The translations under genes were made by a program, and so were the position numbers. A DNA stretch of 64,000 nt, taken from the NCBI RefSeq assembly GCF_901905185.1, contig NZ_CABFMQ020000077.1:32787-96786 (forward strand). Direction: 5' to 3'. A model generated the notes under the pieces. That model worked only from the letters and a program-made list of their open reading frames with translations. It ran no database searches and had not been told where the DNA came from. How positions within the stretch are numbered: position 1 is the stretch's first letter; each line of letters starts with the position of its first letter. Positions 48,476-60,800 of the stretch are shown here, piece after piece. Source of the DNA: Methylocella tundrae. GTDB lineage: Bacteria > Pseudomonadota > Alphaproteobacteria > Rhizobiales > Beijerinckiaceae.

Positions 48476-49618
48476 TCAGTCTTCAGCCTCCTGCGTGCCC
48501 GCATCGCTCCCGCGCCAACCCTCTTTCGTCTGCGCGCAAAATTCATCGAGCCTGCGCGCCGCGATCGCCGCGCGCAGGCCCGCCATCAGATCCTGATAAT
48601 AGGCCAGATTGATTTCGGTTAGCAGCATCATGCCAAGGATCTCTCCGGATTTGACGAGGTGATGGAGATACGCGCGGGAATAGGTTCGCGTCACGGCGTT
48701 GGCTGACTCGCGATCGACCGGCGCCGGATCATCGGCATGGCATGCGTTGCGCAAATTAAGCTTTCCGGCGCGGGTATAGGCCAGACCATGACGTCCGGCG
48801 CGCGTCGGCATCACACAGTCAAACATGTCGATCCCGCGCCTGACGCTCTCGACGAGATCGTCCGGCGAGCCGACGCCCATCAGATAGCGCGGTTTTGCCG
48901 TGGGCAAATGCGGCGCGGCGCAGTCGATCATCGCCAGCATCACCTCCTGCGGTTCGCCGACGGCAAGGCCCCCCAGCGCATAGCCCTGGAAATCCATATC
49001 GACCAGCGCCCGCGCGCTCTCAAGCCGCAGGGCCTCCGACGCGCCGCCCTGCACGATGCCGAAAAGAGCGCGTCCAGGCTTTTGCGCAAAGGCTTTCTTC
49101 GATCGTTCCGCCCAGCGCAGAGACAGCAGCATGGCGCGGCGCGCTTCGGCCTCCGCACAGGGAAGCTTGACGCATTCGTCGAACTGCATCTGAATGTCGG
49201 CGCCGAGGAGGTCCTGGATCTCCATCGAACGCTCCGGCGTCAAGACATGCCGTGCGCCGTCGATATGCGACTGGAAAGTGACGCCATTCTCATCAAGCTT
49301 GCGCAGCTTCGCGAGCGACATCACCTGGAAGCCGCCCGAGTCGGTGAGGATCGGCCCCGGCCAGTTCATGAATTGATGGAGACCGCCGAGCGCGGCGATC
49401 CGCTCGGCGCCGGGCCGCAGCATCAGATGATAGGTGTTGGAGAGCACGATGTCGGCGCCGAGCGCTTTTACGGCTTCCGGATGCATCGCCTTGACTGTCG
49501 CCGCCGTGCCGACCGGCATGAAGGCCGGCGTCCTGATCTTTCCGCGCGGAGTCGTGATAACGCCGGTCCGCGCCGCGCTGTCGGTTGCGGCGATGTCGAA
49601 ATGGAATTCCTGCGTCAT
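48476..49618 (-). CDS. tgt: tRNA-guanine transglycosylase
   Basis: 380 residues; exchanges guanine 34 for a queuosine precursor in GUN-anticodon tRNAs. The substrate Asp93 ([11 protein letters not shown]), [10 protein letters not shown] and nucleophile Asp267 ([14 protein letters not shown]) are present. Unusually, the CxCxxC...H zinc site is missing: the three Cys positions are Ser305, Asn307 and Thr310 ([20 protein letters not shown]), and the zinc His is Ile336 ([10 protein letters not shown]). The fold probably survives without zinc. Overlaps queA by 4 bases. Confidence 0.93.
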   Translation of the reverse strand: MTQEFHFDIAATDSAARTGVITTPRGKIRTPAFMPVGTAATVKAMHPEAVKALGADIVLSNTYHLMLRPGAERIAALGGLHQFMNWPGPILTDSGGFQVMSLAKLRKLDENGVTFQSHIDGARHVLTPERSMEIQDLLGADIQMQFDECVKLPCAEAEARRAMLLSLRWAERSKKAFAQKPGRALFGIVQGGASEALRLESARALVDMDFQGYALGGLAVGEPQEVMLAMIDCAAPHLPTAKPRYLMGVGSPDDLVESVRRGIDMFDCVMPTRAGRHGLAYTRAGKLNLRNACHADDPAPVDRESANAVTRTYSRAYLHHLVKSGEILGMMLLTEINLAYYQDLMAGLRAAIAARRLDEFCAQTKEGWRGSDAGTQEAED

Positions 49619-50709
49619 AGGTCGCCCGCTTCGTTCGCCGCTGCGGGAAACAGCAAACAGGCGTCGCCATAACTGTAGAAGCGGTAGCCGTGGGCGATCG
49701 CATGAGCGTAGGCGCGTTGCATGGTTTCAAGACCGCAGAAGGCGCAAACCAGCATGAACAGCGTCGAGCGTGGAAGATGGAAATTGGTGAGGAGCACGTC
49801 GACCGCGCGGAACCTGTACCCGGGCGTGATGAAAATCGACGTATCGCCGGAAAAAGCCGCAACGGCGCCATTGTCCTTGGCCGCCGATTCCAGAATGCGC
49901 AGGCTCGTGGTGCCGGCGGCCACGATGCGACGTCCCCCGCGGCGGGCGTCATTCAGCGTTTTCGCGGTTTGCGCGCTCACCTCGCCCCATTCGGCATGCA
50001 TCCTGTGATCTTCGGTATCGGCCGCCTTGACCGGCAGGAACGTTCCCGCGCCGACGTGAAGCGTCACTTTTTCGATCATAATATCCCTTGCGGACAGCGC
50101 CGCGATAAGGGCGGGCGTGAAATGCAGGCTCGCGGTCGGCGCGGCGACGGCGCCGGAACGGCGTGCAAACAGCGTCTGATAATCGTCCGCGTCACTCTCA
50201 TCGGCCGGACGTTTGCCCGAAATGTAAGGAGGCAGCGGCATTTGCCCGATGCGATCGAGCGCCGCGTCGAGATCGCTCCCCGAGGCTGCGAAGCCGAGCA
50301 GCACTTCGCCCTCTTCGCCCTTTTCGACAACCTCGGCCTCAAGCGACCCGGCGCCGGCCGCCTCAAAGGTGATCATCTCGCCCGCTTTCAGCTTTTTCGC
50401 GGGCCTGACGAAAGCGCGCCAGAGACTGGCGCCTTCGCGCTTGTGCAGGGTCGCTTCGATGCGCGCCTCCGCCTCGCCTCTGACGCGGCGGCCCTGAAGG
50501 CGAGCCGGAATGACGCGCGTGTCATTGACGACGAGAATATCGCCGGGCGAAAGCAAATCGGGCAGGTCGCGGATGATTCTGTCTTCCAGCGCCGGCGCGG
50601 ACGGCGCTTCGGATCGCACGACCAGCATTCGCGCGGCGTCGCGCGGATGCGCCGGGCGTAAAGCGATCGAGGAATCCGGCAGCTCAAAATCAAAAAGATC
50701 TACGCGCAT
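49615..50709 (-). CDS. queA: S-adenosylmethionine:tRNA ribosyltransferase-isomerase
   Basis: 364 residues; adds the epoxycyclopentane group in queuosine synthesis, directly following Tgt's reaction. Starts [20 protein letters not shown] and contains [38 protein letters not shown] and [20 protein letters not shown], all QueA features. The start has weak ribosome binding. It overlaps tgt by 4 bases (ATGA), so queA-tgt form a coupled pair. Confidence 0.95.
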   Translation of the reverse strand: MRVDLFDFELPDSSIALRPAHPRDAARMLVVRSEAPSAPALEDRIIRDLPDLLSPGDILVVNDTRVIPARLQGRRVRGEAEARIEATLHKREGASLWRAFVRPAKKLKAGEMITFEAAGAGSLEAEVVEKGEEGEVLLGFAASGSDLDAALDRIGQMPLPPYISGKRPADESDADDYQTLFARRSGAVAAPTASLHFTPALIAALSARDIMIEKVTLHVGAGTFLPVKAADTEDHRMHAEWGEVSAQTAKTLNDARRGGRRIVAAGTTSLRILESAAKDNGAVAAFSGDTSIFITPGYRFRAVDVLLTNFHLPRSTLFMLVCAFCGLETMQRAYAHAIAHGYRFYSYGDACLLFPAAANEAGDL

Positions 50710-50986
50710 TCAAGATCTCAAAGGCGCCGTTTGGGCTTCCAACTTTTTCATGCGCGGATCGAAACAGAAAATCGAGAGTTGGAGTCCGACTAATACGCGG
50801 CGGCAAGAGGATGACAATGGCGTCAAAACTACGCGCCGGCGATCACGTGATGCGGGATAGGCCAAAGAGCGAAACGCAAGGCAAAAGTCGTGAAAAATGG
50901 AACGGGCGAAAAAGCGATGCGGCGCTGTCTTACAAGCAGCGCACGCATCCGCCCATTGCCAACAGGCGTCAACCAGGCTGTTGGTT

Positions 50987-51442
50987 TTAGCTGAGGGTTG
51001 CGCTGATGATTTTGTCTGGATCGCGCACGGGCTCGCCGCGCTTGATCTTGTCGACATTCTCCATGCCGGAGATGACCTTGCCCCAGACGGTATATTGCTT
51101 GTCGAGGAAGCGGGCGTCGTTGAATACGATGAAGAACTGCGAATTGGCGGAATTCGGGTCCTGCGCGCGCGCCATCGAGACGACGCCGCGCACATGCGGC
51201 TCGGCGTTGAACTCGGCCTTGACATTTGGATACTTCGAGCCGCCCGTGCCGGTCCCATGCGGGCAGCCGGTCTGCGCCATGAAGCCGTCAATTACGCGAT
51301 GAAACACAATGCCGTCGTAGAATTTCTCCTCGACGAGCTTTTTGATATGGGCGACGTGGCCCGGCGCGAGATCCGGCCGCATCTCGATCACCACGGGGCC
51401 TTGCGTCGTCTCTAATGTAAGGGTGTTGCCAGCTTCTGGCAT
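50987..51442 (-). CDS. Cyclophilin-type peptidyl-prolyl isomerase, cytoplasmic
   Basis: 151 residues, no signal peptide. Starts MPEAGNTLTLETTQGPVVIE and has YDGIVFHRVIDGFMAQTG (catalytic Arg), GTGTGGSKYPNVKAEFN, SMARAQDPNSANSQFFIVF and LDKQYTVWGKVISGMENVD. The frame is open upstream to 51592 but that stretch looks noncoding. About 230 bases downstream of the exported paralogue, so probably a duplicate pair with different locations. Confidence 0.92.
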   Translation of the reverse strand: MPEAGNTLTLETTQGPVVIEMRPDLAPGHVAHIKKLVEEKFYDGIVFHRVIDGFMAQTGCPHGTGTGGSKYPNVKAEFNAEPHVRGVVSMARAQDPNSANSQFFIVFNDARFLDKQYTVWGKVISGMENVDKIKRGEPVRDPDKIISATLS

Positions 51443-51669
51443 GCGAAACTCCTGCGTGAGTTTTTGAGTAGGCGAACCTGAATGGCGCGGTTCGCGTCGG
51501 AAGGGCCTCAAGATCGAAAGGCGGGGACGCCTTCCTCGTTCGGTTTTGGAAGCAGCAGCGCTTTCAAATTTGGGCCGATGATCGCGATGCAATACCCTAT
51601 GCGCGCGCCAAGGTAAACAGCGGCCTCCGGCGGCTTATGGATAGCGTCCCGAGAAGCGCTCTTTTGGCC

Positions 51670-52236
51670 CTATTTCTTTGCCGGAGCGGCGTCCGCCGCC
51701 ATTTGCATCTTGATGATCTTGTCCGGCGCGGTGACGGTTCCGTTGTCCGCCTTCGAGCCCTTCTTGATCTTGTCGACGACATCCATGCCTGAGACGACCT
51801 TGCCGACGATCGTGTACTTATCGTCGAGGAAGGGGGCGTCGCCAAACATGATGAAGAACTGGGAATTCGCGGAATCCGGATCCTGCGAGCGCGCCATCCC
51901 GACTGTGCCGCGCTTGAAATGCTCGGATGAAAATTCGGCCTTGATGTTCGGCAGGTCCGATTTGCCAGTCCCCGTTCCGGTCGGGTCTCCGGTTTGCGCC
52001 ATAAAGCCGTCGATGACGCGATGGAATACGATTCCGTCATAGAAGCCGCGTTTGGTCAAAGTTTCGATCTGCGCGACATGCTTTGGCGCAAGGTCCGGCC
52101 GAAGCTGGATCGTGATGCGGCCGTCTTTCGTATCGAGATAGATCGTGTCTTTGAGGTCCTGCGCGGACGCCGCGGCGACGCCGGCGAAAAGGGCTATTGC
52201 CGCGCCAAAAGCGATGATCAATCGGTTCAATATCAT
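51670..52236 (-). CDS. ppiA: Cyclophilin-type peptidyl-prolyl isomerase, periplasmic
   Basis: 188 residues with a signal peptide (RLIIAFGAAIALFAGVAAAS). Domain motifs: YLDTKDGRITIQLRPDLAPK, FYDGIVFHRVIDGFMAQTGD and MARSQDPDSANSQFFIMFGD. Close in sequence to the cytoplasmic cyclophilin just downstream. Assists folding of exported proteins. It lies 50 bases after coaD. Confidence 0.92.
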   Translation of the reverse strand: MILNRLIIAFGAAIALFAGVAAASAQDLKDTIYLDTKDGRITIQLRPDLAPKHVAQIETLTKRGFYDGIVFHRVIDGFMAQTGDPTGTGTGKSDLPNIKAEFSSEHFKRGTVGMARSQDPDSANSQFFIMFGDAPFLDDKYTIVGKVVSGMDVVDKIKKGSKADNGTVTAPDKIIKMQMAADAAPAKK

Positions 52237-52285
52237 TGCGTTTCTTCCTTGCCCTGACGGTTATTTTTGGCCCTGACGATTATGG

Positions 52286-52786
52286 CTAATTGGCGCGCCG
52301 TTTGAGGTCCAAGGCGCGCAGGACGGCTTCCGGCACGAAACTGGAGACATTCCCGCCCATCCCTGCGATCTGCCGCACCAATGTCGCTGTAATGTGACAG
52401 ACTGCGGGCGAGGCGGCGAAAAATACGGTGCGGATCTCAGGCGCCATCGCCGCGTTCATGCCGGCCATTTGCATCTCGTAATCGAGATCCGAGCCGTTGC
52501 GCAGGCCGCGCACCAGGATTTCAGCGCCAACCCGCCTCGCCGCCTCGACGGCGAGCCCGGAAAAAGGCTGCACCGACAGCTTGCAGAATCGCGCCGCCAG
52601 AAGTTCCCGGCAAACCTCCGTTGTCAGTGCGACGCGCTCCTCGACCGCGAACAACGGCATTTTGGAGGGATGTGCGCCGATGCCGATGACGAGTTCGTCG
52701 CAGATATGAGACGCGCTTTCGATCACGTCGACGTGGCCGTTGGTCAACGGATCGAACGAGCCGGTGTAGAGCGCGACGCGGGTCAT
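52286..52786 (-). CDS. coaD: Phosphopantetheine adenylyltransferase
   Basis: 166 residues; penultimate step of coenzyme A synthesis. Nucleotidyl-transferase motifs [17 protein letters not shown] (with the T/HxGH-like NGH) and [18 protein letters not shown] are intact. Ends typically ([21 protein letters not shown]). The ATG at 52786 matches the family; upstream in-frame codons overlap the reductase gene end. Downstream of the ferredoxin reductase on the same strand. Confidence 0.95.
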   Translation of the reverse strand: MTRVALYTGSFDPLTNGHVDVIESASHICDELVIGIGAHPSKMPLFAVEERVALTTEVCRELLAARFCKLSVQPFSGLAVEAARRVGAEILVRGLRNGSDLDYEMQMAGMNAAMAPEIRTVFFAASPAVCHITATLVRQIAGMGGNVSSFVPEAVLRALDLKRRAN

Positions 52787-52817
52787 GCCTTGCTTCCGAG
52801 GCAGAAAAGGCGGGCGT

Positions 52818-53939
<1,122 letters not shown>

Positions 53940-54009
53940 TCAAGCCGAGGCGCAAACGCGGCATGCGCGCCGAGATATGGAAAGCCGCCGCCGTTTCCCG
54001 ACCACGGCC

Positions 54010-54330
54010 TTAGCCTTGCCGGTCCGGCGTCGTAACCTTCAGGCCGTCGAGTTCCGGCGTCACCCTGATCTGGCAGCAAAGCCTCGAATTCGGCTGCACC
54101 CCATAAGCAAAGTCCAGCATGTCCTCTTCCTGGTCCGAGGCCTTGCCAGTCAGCGAAACCCACGCCTCGTCGACATAGACGTGGCAGGTCGCGCAGGCGC
54201 AGCCGCCGCCGCATTCCGCGCTGATCTCGGGGATCGCATTGCGAATCGCGGCTTCCATTACGGTGGAGCCTACGTCCGCCTCGACAGTGCGCGCTTCACC
54301 GAGCGAGTCGACGAAAGTAATTTTTGGCAT
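54010..54330 (-). CDS. 2Fe-2S ferredoxin, adrenodoxin type
   Basis: 106 residues. Cluster motif AECGGGCACATCHVYV gives Cys40, Cys46 and Cys49, with the fourth Cys in NSRLCCQI (Cys85 or Cys86). This is the vertebrate-type ferredoxin used in Fe-S assembly or with P450s and oxygenases. The start MPKITFVDSLGEART is typical. It may receive electrons from the reductase just downstream. Nothing ties it directly to sMMO, whose reductase MmoC has its own cluster. Confidence 0.92.
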   Translation of the reverse strand: MPKITFVDSLGEARTVEADVGSTVMEAAIRNAIPEISAECGGGCACATCHVYVDEAWVSLTGKASDQEEDMLDFAYGVQPNSRLCCQIRVTPELDGLKVTTPDRQG

Positions 54331-55049
54331 GGATCTCGCTTAAACGTTCTTCCGGCGGCCGCTTCTCTGGCGAACCAAAGGTCGCCCGCGTCGAATCCGG
54401 CTCCGGACAGGATAGGGGTTCAACTCTAATACCACGTGGCCGCAGTTCATGGCCGAAGTTCAATGATCGTGCAAGAGTGTAAAATCAGCGCGGGTGAAAG
54501 CGAATAGCTCGAGGGCATTGGCGCGTTGACGATCGCCAGACGATCGAACGCGCTATGTTTGGCAGTCGGCGGCGTCTCGACGAAAGGGTGATTTCTATCG
54601 CGTGGGGCGGCAGCCGTCCGCGCGCCGCGCCATCGACAGCGAAGACGCTTCGACGACGCGAACGAAGACGCAAGGCTCCAAATCAGCGCACTCGGCGCGG
54701 ACGTTTCGTTTCGGCCAAGCGGCGGTTTACGACACGTTCAATGTGCACGGCGTTTAAGCGGCTGTCCGACGCAACCGACAGTTTCGGAGCGCGGCGCATA
54801 AATCCTGGTGCGATGCGACAGCCACGGCCGCATAAATTGAGATCTCAGCATCAGTTGCTTGTTGTCAGCATGTCAATGCCGGGCGCCGCGATAACAGCCG
54901 GAAACGTGCGAATCGAACTTCAGCCCGAGGCGAATAGCCAAATTATTATAGGCGGCGGAATTTCATGGAAGATTGAGCCGCAGCGTCACCATTACAGTCG
55001 CCGACCGCACCAAATGCGCGTGAGAAGAAGCACAATTTATGGGGGGAAA
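54331..55049. other. 720-base intergenic region before the carboxylesterase
   Basis: The plus-strand frame of the esterase is open from 54555, but this part shows no export or enzyme features, and the good ribosome binding site is at 55041. No RNA gene or clear promoter is seen. Confidence 0.45.
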
Positions 55050-56762
55050 ATGTCCAAGCTTGCAAAGTTGCGGCCGTCAGTCTGTTCACGATCCAACAAA
55101 ACGGGCCCGTCTTTCAGAGCCAGCGCCGCGCTTGCTTTCACGCTGGCCGTCGGGGCGATCACGGCGTCGATGCAGGCTCAGGCCGCGAGCAATCTGAAGG
55201 TCGAAACGCACGAGGGGCGCGTCAAAGGCGTCATTGTCAATGGCGTGGCCGAGTTTCTCGGCATTCCTTACGGCGAGCCGCCGGTCGGTCGTCTGCGCTG
55301 GATGCCGCCGAAAGAGCACGCCCCATGGAACGGCGTGTTGCAAGCGAAGGCGTTCGGGCCGACTTGCGCGCAGATCACGGAGAATGGCTTATATGCAGGC
55401 CCGGCAAACAACAATGAAGACTGCCTTTATCTGAACGTCTTTACGCCGAACGTCGATCCGGCTGGCAATGAAAAGCTTCCGGTCATCGTTTGGATTCACG
55501 GCGGCGGCAACATGGATGGGGAGAGCAACGATTACGATGGAGGCAAACTAGCCGCGCAAGGCCACACCGTTGTCGTCACCATCAACTATCGCCTCGGCCT
55601 GCTCGGCTGGTTCGCCCACCCCGCATTGGACGCGGAAGGCCATTTGTTCGGCGACTATGGCCTGCTTGATCAGCAGCTCGCGCTCAAATGGGTGAAGCGG
55701 AATATCGCTCAGTTCGGCGGCGACAAGAACAACGTCACCGTGGGCGGCCAGTCAGCGGGTTCGGTCGACACAGCCGCCAACGTAATATCGCCCCTCGCCG
55801 CGGGGCTGTTCGATCGAGGCATCTTTCAAAGCAAAATCGTCGAGCCGACGCCATTGCCGATGGCCGAAGCGAAGGGCACAGCTTTCGCGGCCGCGGCCGG
55901 CTGTGGTTCCGGCTCTGATGCGGCGACCGCCAAATGTCTGCGCAGCCTGACTGCTCAGCAAATCATGGCGCTGCAAGGAACGACCAGCGCCAGCGGACCC
56001 TACGGCAACTTTCTTGTAGCGGACGGACGGATTTTGCCGAGCGGCCTTCTTACCACGGCCTTCAAAAATGGACAGTTCAACCACATGCCCGTCATGAGCG
56101 GCACCACCGAGGACGAGGGCAATTTCTTCATCGCCGTTCCAGAATACTTCTCTGGAACTCCGGTGACGGAAGCCTCCTTCGATGCCTACGTGGCCAGAAC
56201 TTTCGGCGGCAACGCGGGACCTGGCGGCTCGCCACCCGCCTATCCCGCAGGCGCCGTTAATAAGGTTCTGGCTCGCTATCCACTCTACGCCTATACGACT
56301 CCGCAGTTGGCGCTGGATGCGGTCGAGACGGACATGATCGCATGCACACAGCGGTACTACGATGAATTGCTCGCCGATCAAACGCCGGTCTACGCGTATG
56401 AGTTCGACGATCGAACCGCTCCATTCTATTTTCCCAAAATGACCGGATTTCAATCTCTCGCCTACCATACGAGCGACATCCAGTACCTATTCCCCCTTTA
56501 TCACGGTGGACCGGATGGCATTCCGCACGCTCTTAACAAAAAGCAGGAGCAGCTTTCCGACGCTCTCGTGGCCGCCTGGACGAACTTCGCCTGGACGGGC
56601 AACCCGAATGGACAGGGAAACAGCCCATGGCCGCGCTACAAGGCCAAAGCGAACAGACCCTCCTTTCTTTCCGAAAACATTCCAGTCTTGTCGACATTCA
56701 CGGACGCGGAGTTCTCATCCGCGCACAAGTGCGATCTTTGGGATAAGCTGCTGACTTACTAG
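55050..56762 (+). CDS. Type-B carboxylesterase, exported
   Basis: 570 residues. The ATG follows GGGGGGAAA. Signal peptide segment RASAALAFTLAVGAITASMQ then AQAAS. Domain features: AEFLGIPYGEPPVGRLRWMP, EDCLYLNVFTPN (carboxylesterase-B signature 2), VIWIHGGGNMDGE (oxyanion hole), nucleophile region VGGQSAGSVDT, acid region SGTTEDEGN and the His in YHTSDIQYLFPLY. The nucleophile motif is GQSAG rather than GESAG. Hydrolyses carboxylic esters in the periplasm or outside; the substrate is unknown. It stands alone. Confidence 0.92.
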   Translation: MSKLAKLRPSVCSRSNKTGPSFRASAALAFTLAVGAITASMQAQAASNLKVETHEGRVKGVIVNGVAEFLGIPYGEPPVGRLRWMPPKEHAPWNGVLQAKAFGPTCAQITENGLYAGPANNNEDCLYLNVFTPNVDPAGNEKLPVIVWIHGGGNMDGESNDYDGGKLAAQGHTVVVTINYRLGLLGWFAHPALDAEGHLFGDYGLLDQQLALKWVKRNIAQFGGDKNNVTVGGQSAGSVDTAANVISPLAAGLFDRGIFQSKIVEPTPLPMAEAKGTAFAAAAGCGSGSDAATAKCLRSLTAQQIMALQGTTSASGPYGNFLVADGRILPSGLLTTAFKNGQFNHMPVMSGTTEDEGNFFIAVPEYFSGTPVTEASFDAYVARTFGGNAGPGGSPPAYPAGAVNKVLARYPLYAYTTPQLALDAVETDMIACTQRYYDELLADQTPVYAYEFDDRTAPFYFPKMTGFQSLAYHTSDIQYLFPLYHGGPDGIPHALNKKQEQLSDALVAAWTNFAWTGNPNGQGNSPWPRYKAKANRPSFLSENIPVLSTFTDAEFSSAHKCDLWDKLLTY

Positions 56763-57860
56763 GACAAAGGCGCAATTTCTTGAGCTGAACTCGGGTAGCG
56801 GTCGCGACCATGGCCGCTACCCATCGCCAAAGATCCTCAAACCTTAAGCGCCTGGAAGGGCTAATGTCTGCATCGCCGGGTTGAGGCCCTATAGGATCTC
56901 TATGTCCGGCGCTGCAAATAGATGTCCGAAGGCGCCCATAGCCCTGCTGGATGCAGATGAGCCGGAGGGCATTATTTGGCGACAAGGGCGGCGGGCGGCA
57001 GAAACCCGTCCCACGAGTAGCCGAGGTGCGCGCGCTGTGCCGAGATCATTGATCTTGCTCCTCGCGTTCACGGAAAAAGACCCAAGTCCCGAAAATCCGG
57101 AGAGGCTCACCGCGCCTTTGCCACGGATCGCGGCGCCGTCAAAATCGGTTTCGAGGCCCAGTAGGAAGTTATTCCCAAAGGAATAGTTGTAGCCAACCTG
57201 CCCGCCGCCCAGCACGCCACTGGAGGTGACCGACGCCGAACCGGCGAAGCCGCCGCCGCCTCCAATTGCAGCCAATGGATAGGCGGCGATCGGAGCAAAA
57301 CCGAGACCCCTCCTACTTTTGCTCGGCCCCCGTCGCGCTCCGAAGCCGGCGAAGCCTGCGGTTATCCCGTCATCAAATGCAGACGGCGATGCGCATCGCC
57401 GCCGTTCCTGACAAGGATTTCGAGGCCTTCATCGAAAGCCCGAGACCGCCCGGCACGACGTTCCTTTCGCAGATTGTGCGATTGAATTGCCGGCACGCGG
57501 GCGAATGCTTGCGTAACGGCCGCCCGCGATCGCAACGAAATCAAGTTTGCCCTTCGATTCTACGCTTTTTGGCGACGTTCGAAGCATTTTCGGGCGGGCG
57601 GGAGGCTGAAAAGACATCAAAAAACCGGGAAGTCAGGACCATTTGCGGATCTCCGCGAAACTTTGAAATCGGATCGAAAGCTCAAGACCCGCCGATCGTC
57701 GCCGCAGCGTTAACGATGTTTCCAGAAGCGCCGGCCGTCGGGTTTCAATCCCTCCGTTAGGGATGTAAAGTAAGATTTGATTAACTCTCTGCCTGCGTTC
57801 GCGCTGATGTATTTGCTCTGAACTTCATGCGCGCCTGTGACGACTTCGAAGAGGAACCAG
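56763..57860. other. 1.1-kb region with a porin relic
   Basis: Apart from the outer-membrane protein fragment (listed separately) no gene is supported. The plus-strand frame at 57266-57760 has no recognisable content. The last 100 bases probably hold the promoter of the giant gene. Confidence 0.45.
57020..57310 (-). pseudogene. Fragment of an outer-membrane beta-barrel protein
   Basis: The minus-strand frame reads AAIGGGGGFAGSASVTSSGV, LGGGQVGYNYSFGNNFLLGL and ETDFDGAAIRGKG, then NARSKINDLGTARA, the early-barrel region of Omp25/Omp31-type porins of Hyphomicrobiales. The signal peptide and first strand are missing, and the frame diverges after GTARA, so only an inner piece survives. Confidence 0.6.
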
Positions 57861-60800
57861 ATGGCGAGCTCTCCCAAAACTCACGATCCCGCGGCGGAGG
57901 CGCTTCTTGCCATTGAGGAAGCGTTGAACCTTCGCGCCGGAATGGGCGATGCCTTCGGGGGCGCCGAACCGCCGAGGGATCAGGGAAACAAAGGTGAAAA
58001 GCCGGCCGAGAGGAAGCAAGGTTCGGGGCCGAAGCTTCCTTCGACCAGCGAAGATCCGCTGTTCTCGGCGCCGAGCTCAAGCTTCTCGGCGGCTGTCGCA
58101 GAGGCGGCCGGCGGGCAGATCCGGCGCGCGGCCTCGCCCGCCAACGACGACCGTCACGCGACCGGAGAAATGTTGCGCGCGCTTCAGGCTCGCTCGAGCC
58201 GCGCGCCGACGATCGTCGCGGCGCTCTGCTCAGGCGCGTGGATCGTCTTGACGCTCGGCTATCTCCTCACCCATCGGGAAGATCTCTTCACTGGCCCGAA
58301 CGGCTCGGCCCTGCCAGCCTCCGCGCTGTATTTCCTCACCATCGCAGCGCCGGTGGTGTTCTTCTTCATCACAGCCATGATGATCCGGCGCGCGCAGGAA
58401 ATGCGCGTCACGTCCCGATCCATGACCGAAGTCGCAATGCGTCTCGCCGAACCTGAGACGATCGCCACGGAGCAGATGGTGACGCTCTCGCAGGCGATCC
58501 GCCGAGAGGTCGCTTCAATGGGCGACGGCATCGAACGCGCGCTGGCGCGGGCTGGCGAACTCGAGACACTGGTGCGATCGGAAGTGTCCAATCTGGAGCG
58601 CTCCTATTCAGACAATGAGCGGCGGGTGCGCGCGCTTATCGACGAACTGGCGGCGGAACGGGAATCCATTCTCTCGAACGCGGATCGGGTGCGCGGCGCT
58701 ATTTCGATCGCCCATGACACGGTGTCGCGCGACATCGAAAATGCTTCGGCGCGGTTCTCCGAACACGTCGGCGAAGCCGCGGGCCGAGTGGCCGCCTCGC
58801 TCAACGCCAAGGGAGATGAGATCAAACAGGCGCTGAGCAGCGGCCGCTACGAACTCATCGAGCATCTCTCCAGCCACGGCAACGACCTCATCGACCGTCT
58901 TATGCAGACCGGCAACGAAGCGACCGCCAATCTCACACAGGCGAGCGCTGGGATCGCGCAGACGCTGGATGAGCGCCTTGCCGAACTTAACGAACGGCTG
59001 CAAAACGCCCAGGAGGTTCTATCCGCCGACCTCGGGACGCGGGGCGACGCGCTGGTGGGCCGCCTCGACTCCGCCGGCGCCCAAATCGCCGAGACGATCT
59101 CCTCGCGCGGCGAGAGCCTTGCGACGCGTCTTGCGGAAACCGGCGATCGCCTGCACGAAGTCGTCGCCGTCGAGGGCGACGCCCTGCACAACAATCTCGC
59201 CCAAACGAGCGAGCGTTTCGCGACGCTGATCGCTGAACGCACCGAGGCCGCCCGCGACGCTCTCGATCAGTCGAGCCGCGCGATCGTCACCGTCTTCGAG
59301 GACGGCCACACGCGACTCCAGTCCGAATTCGAGCGTAACGGCGGTGAACTGCAACGCAGCTTCGCCGAGGCGGCGGAATCAACGGCGCAGACCCTGTCCG
59401 CGCATAGCGAAGGACTGCGCGAACGCATCGCCAGTTCGCTCGACGAGACGATCAAAGCCCTGACCAGCCACGCCGAACACGTGCATGATCATCTCGATCT
59501 CACGAGCCAGGATATGATCGCCGCTTTCGCCGGGCGGACGGACGCCCTGAGCGAGCAGCTCTCCTTGGTCCTCGACGGAACTTTCGCAGCGCTCAACGAT
59601 CATTCGGCGATCATGAGCGAACGTCTTGGAACCGCCGCCGAGCAAGCCGCCAGCGACTTCGCCGGCCGCTCCGAGGCGCTTCATGAGCGTCTGAACGCCA
59701 CCATCGGCGACACGCTTGGCGCATTGAGCGATCGTTCGGAACAGGTCGCGGGGCGCCTTGAAACCTCGGCGCAACATTCCGTCGCGACGCTCACCGATTA
59801 CGCCGATGGATTGCAGCAGCGGATGACGGCGACGCTCGATGCCTTGAGCCGCCACGCGGAAGACATCGGCGAGCGGCTGGGCGCTGTTGGGGAACAGTCG
59901 CTCGGCGCCTTCACCGAGCAGACCGAAGCTTTGCACGAGCGGCTGAACGCCGCCATCAGCACGCTCAACGGTCACTCCGAAGAAATCAGCCACCGTCTGG
60001 CGGCAAGCGCGGAGCAGTCCGCCGGCGCGCTGACCGATCAGACCCGGGCGCTGCAGGATCGCCTGAATGTCTCCATCAGCGCTCTCAATGCGCATTCAGA
60101 CGAAATCAGCCGCCGCCTCGCCGCGGGCGCCGAGCGATCGGCCGGCGCGCTGACACAGCAGACAGAGGCGCTGCAGAACCGTCTCGACGCCGCCATCCAG
60201 ACCGTCAACGAACATTCGGACGAAATCAGCCAACGCCTCGCCGAGACGGCGCAATATTCGGCCGGCGCGCTCGCGGAACAGACGGAGGCGCTGCACGAGC
60301 GGCTCGACGCCGCCATCAGCGCGGTGAATCTCCATTCGGACCAAATCAGCCAGCGCCTCGCGGAGACCGCGCAGCATTCGGCCGGCGCGTTCGCGGAGCA
60401 GACGGAGGCGCTGCACGAGCGGCTCGACGCCGCGATCAACGCCGCGAACGCTCATTCGGAGGAGATCGGCCAGCGCCTAGCCGCGGCGGCCCAGCAATCC
60501 GGCGACGCCCTCGCCGAACAGACCGAGGCGCTGCACGAGCAACTGAGCCAGACGATCGGCGCGCTCAATGCCCATTCGGAGGAGATCGGCCGTCGCCTCG
60601 CCACGACAGCTCAGCAGTCCGGCGACGCCCTCGCCGAACAGACCGAGGCGCTGCACGAGCGTCTGAACGCCGCGATCGGCGCTTTGAACGAGCATTCGAA
60701 CGAAATGAGCGAGCGGCTCGAAGCGACCGCGCTATATTCCGTCGGGGCTTTTGCGGAGCACACGGAGGCTTTGCACGAGCGATTGAATGGAACGCTTGCC

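Noticed and set aside
54555..55049. Upstream extension of the carboxylesterase by 165 codons
   Set aside because: It would bury the signal peptide and ignores the GGGGGGAAA ribosome binding site before the ATG at 55050.
59976..60695. Regular repeats considered as a CRISPR array
   Set aside because: Units are 120 bp, adjacent, coding and in frame; there are no short identical repeats with unique spacers.
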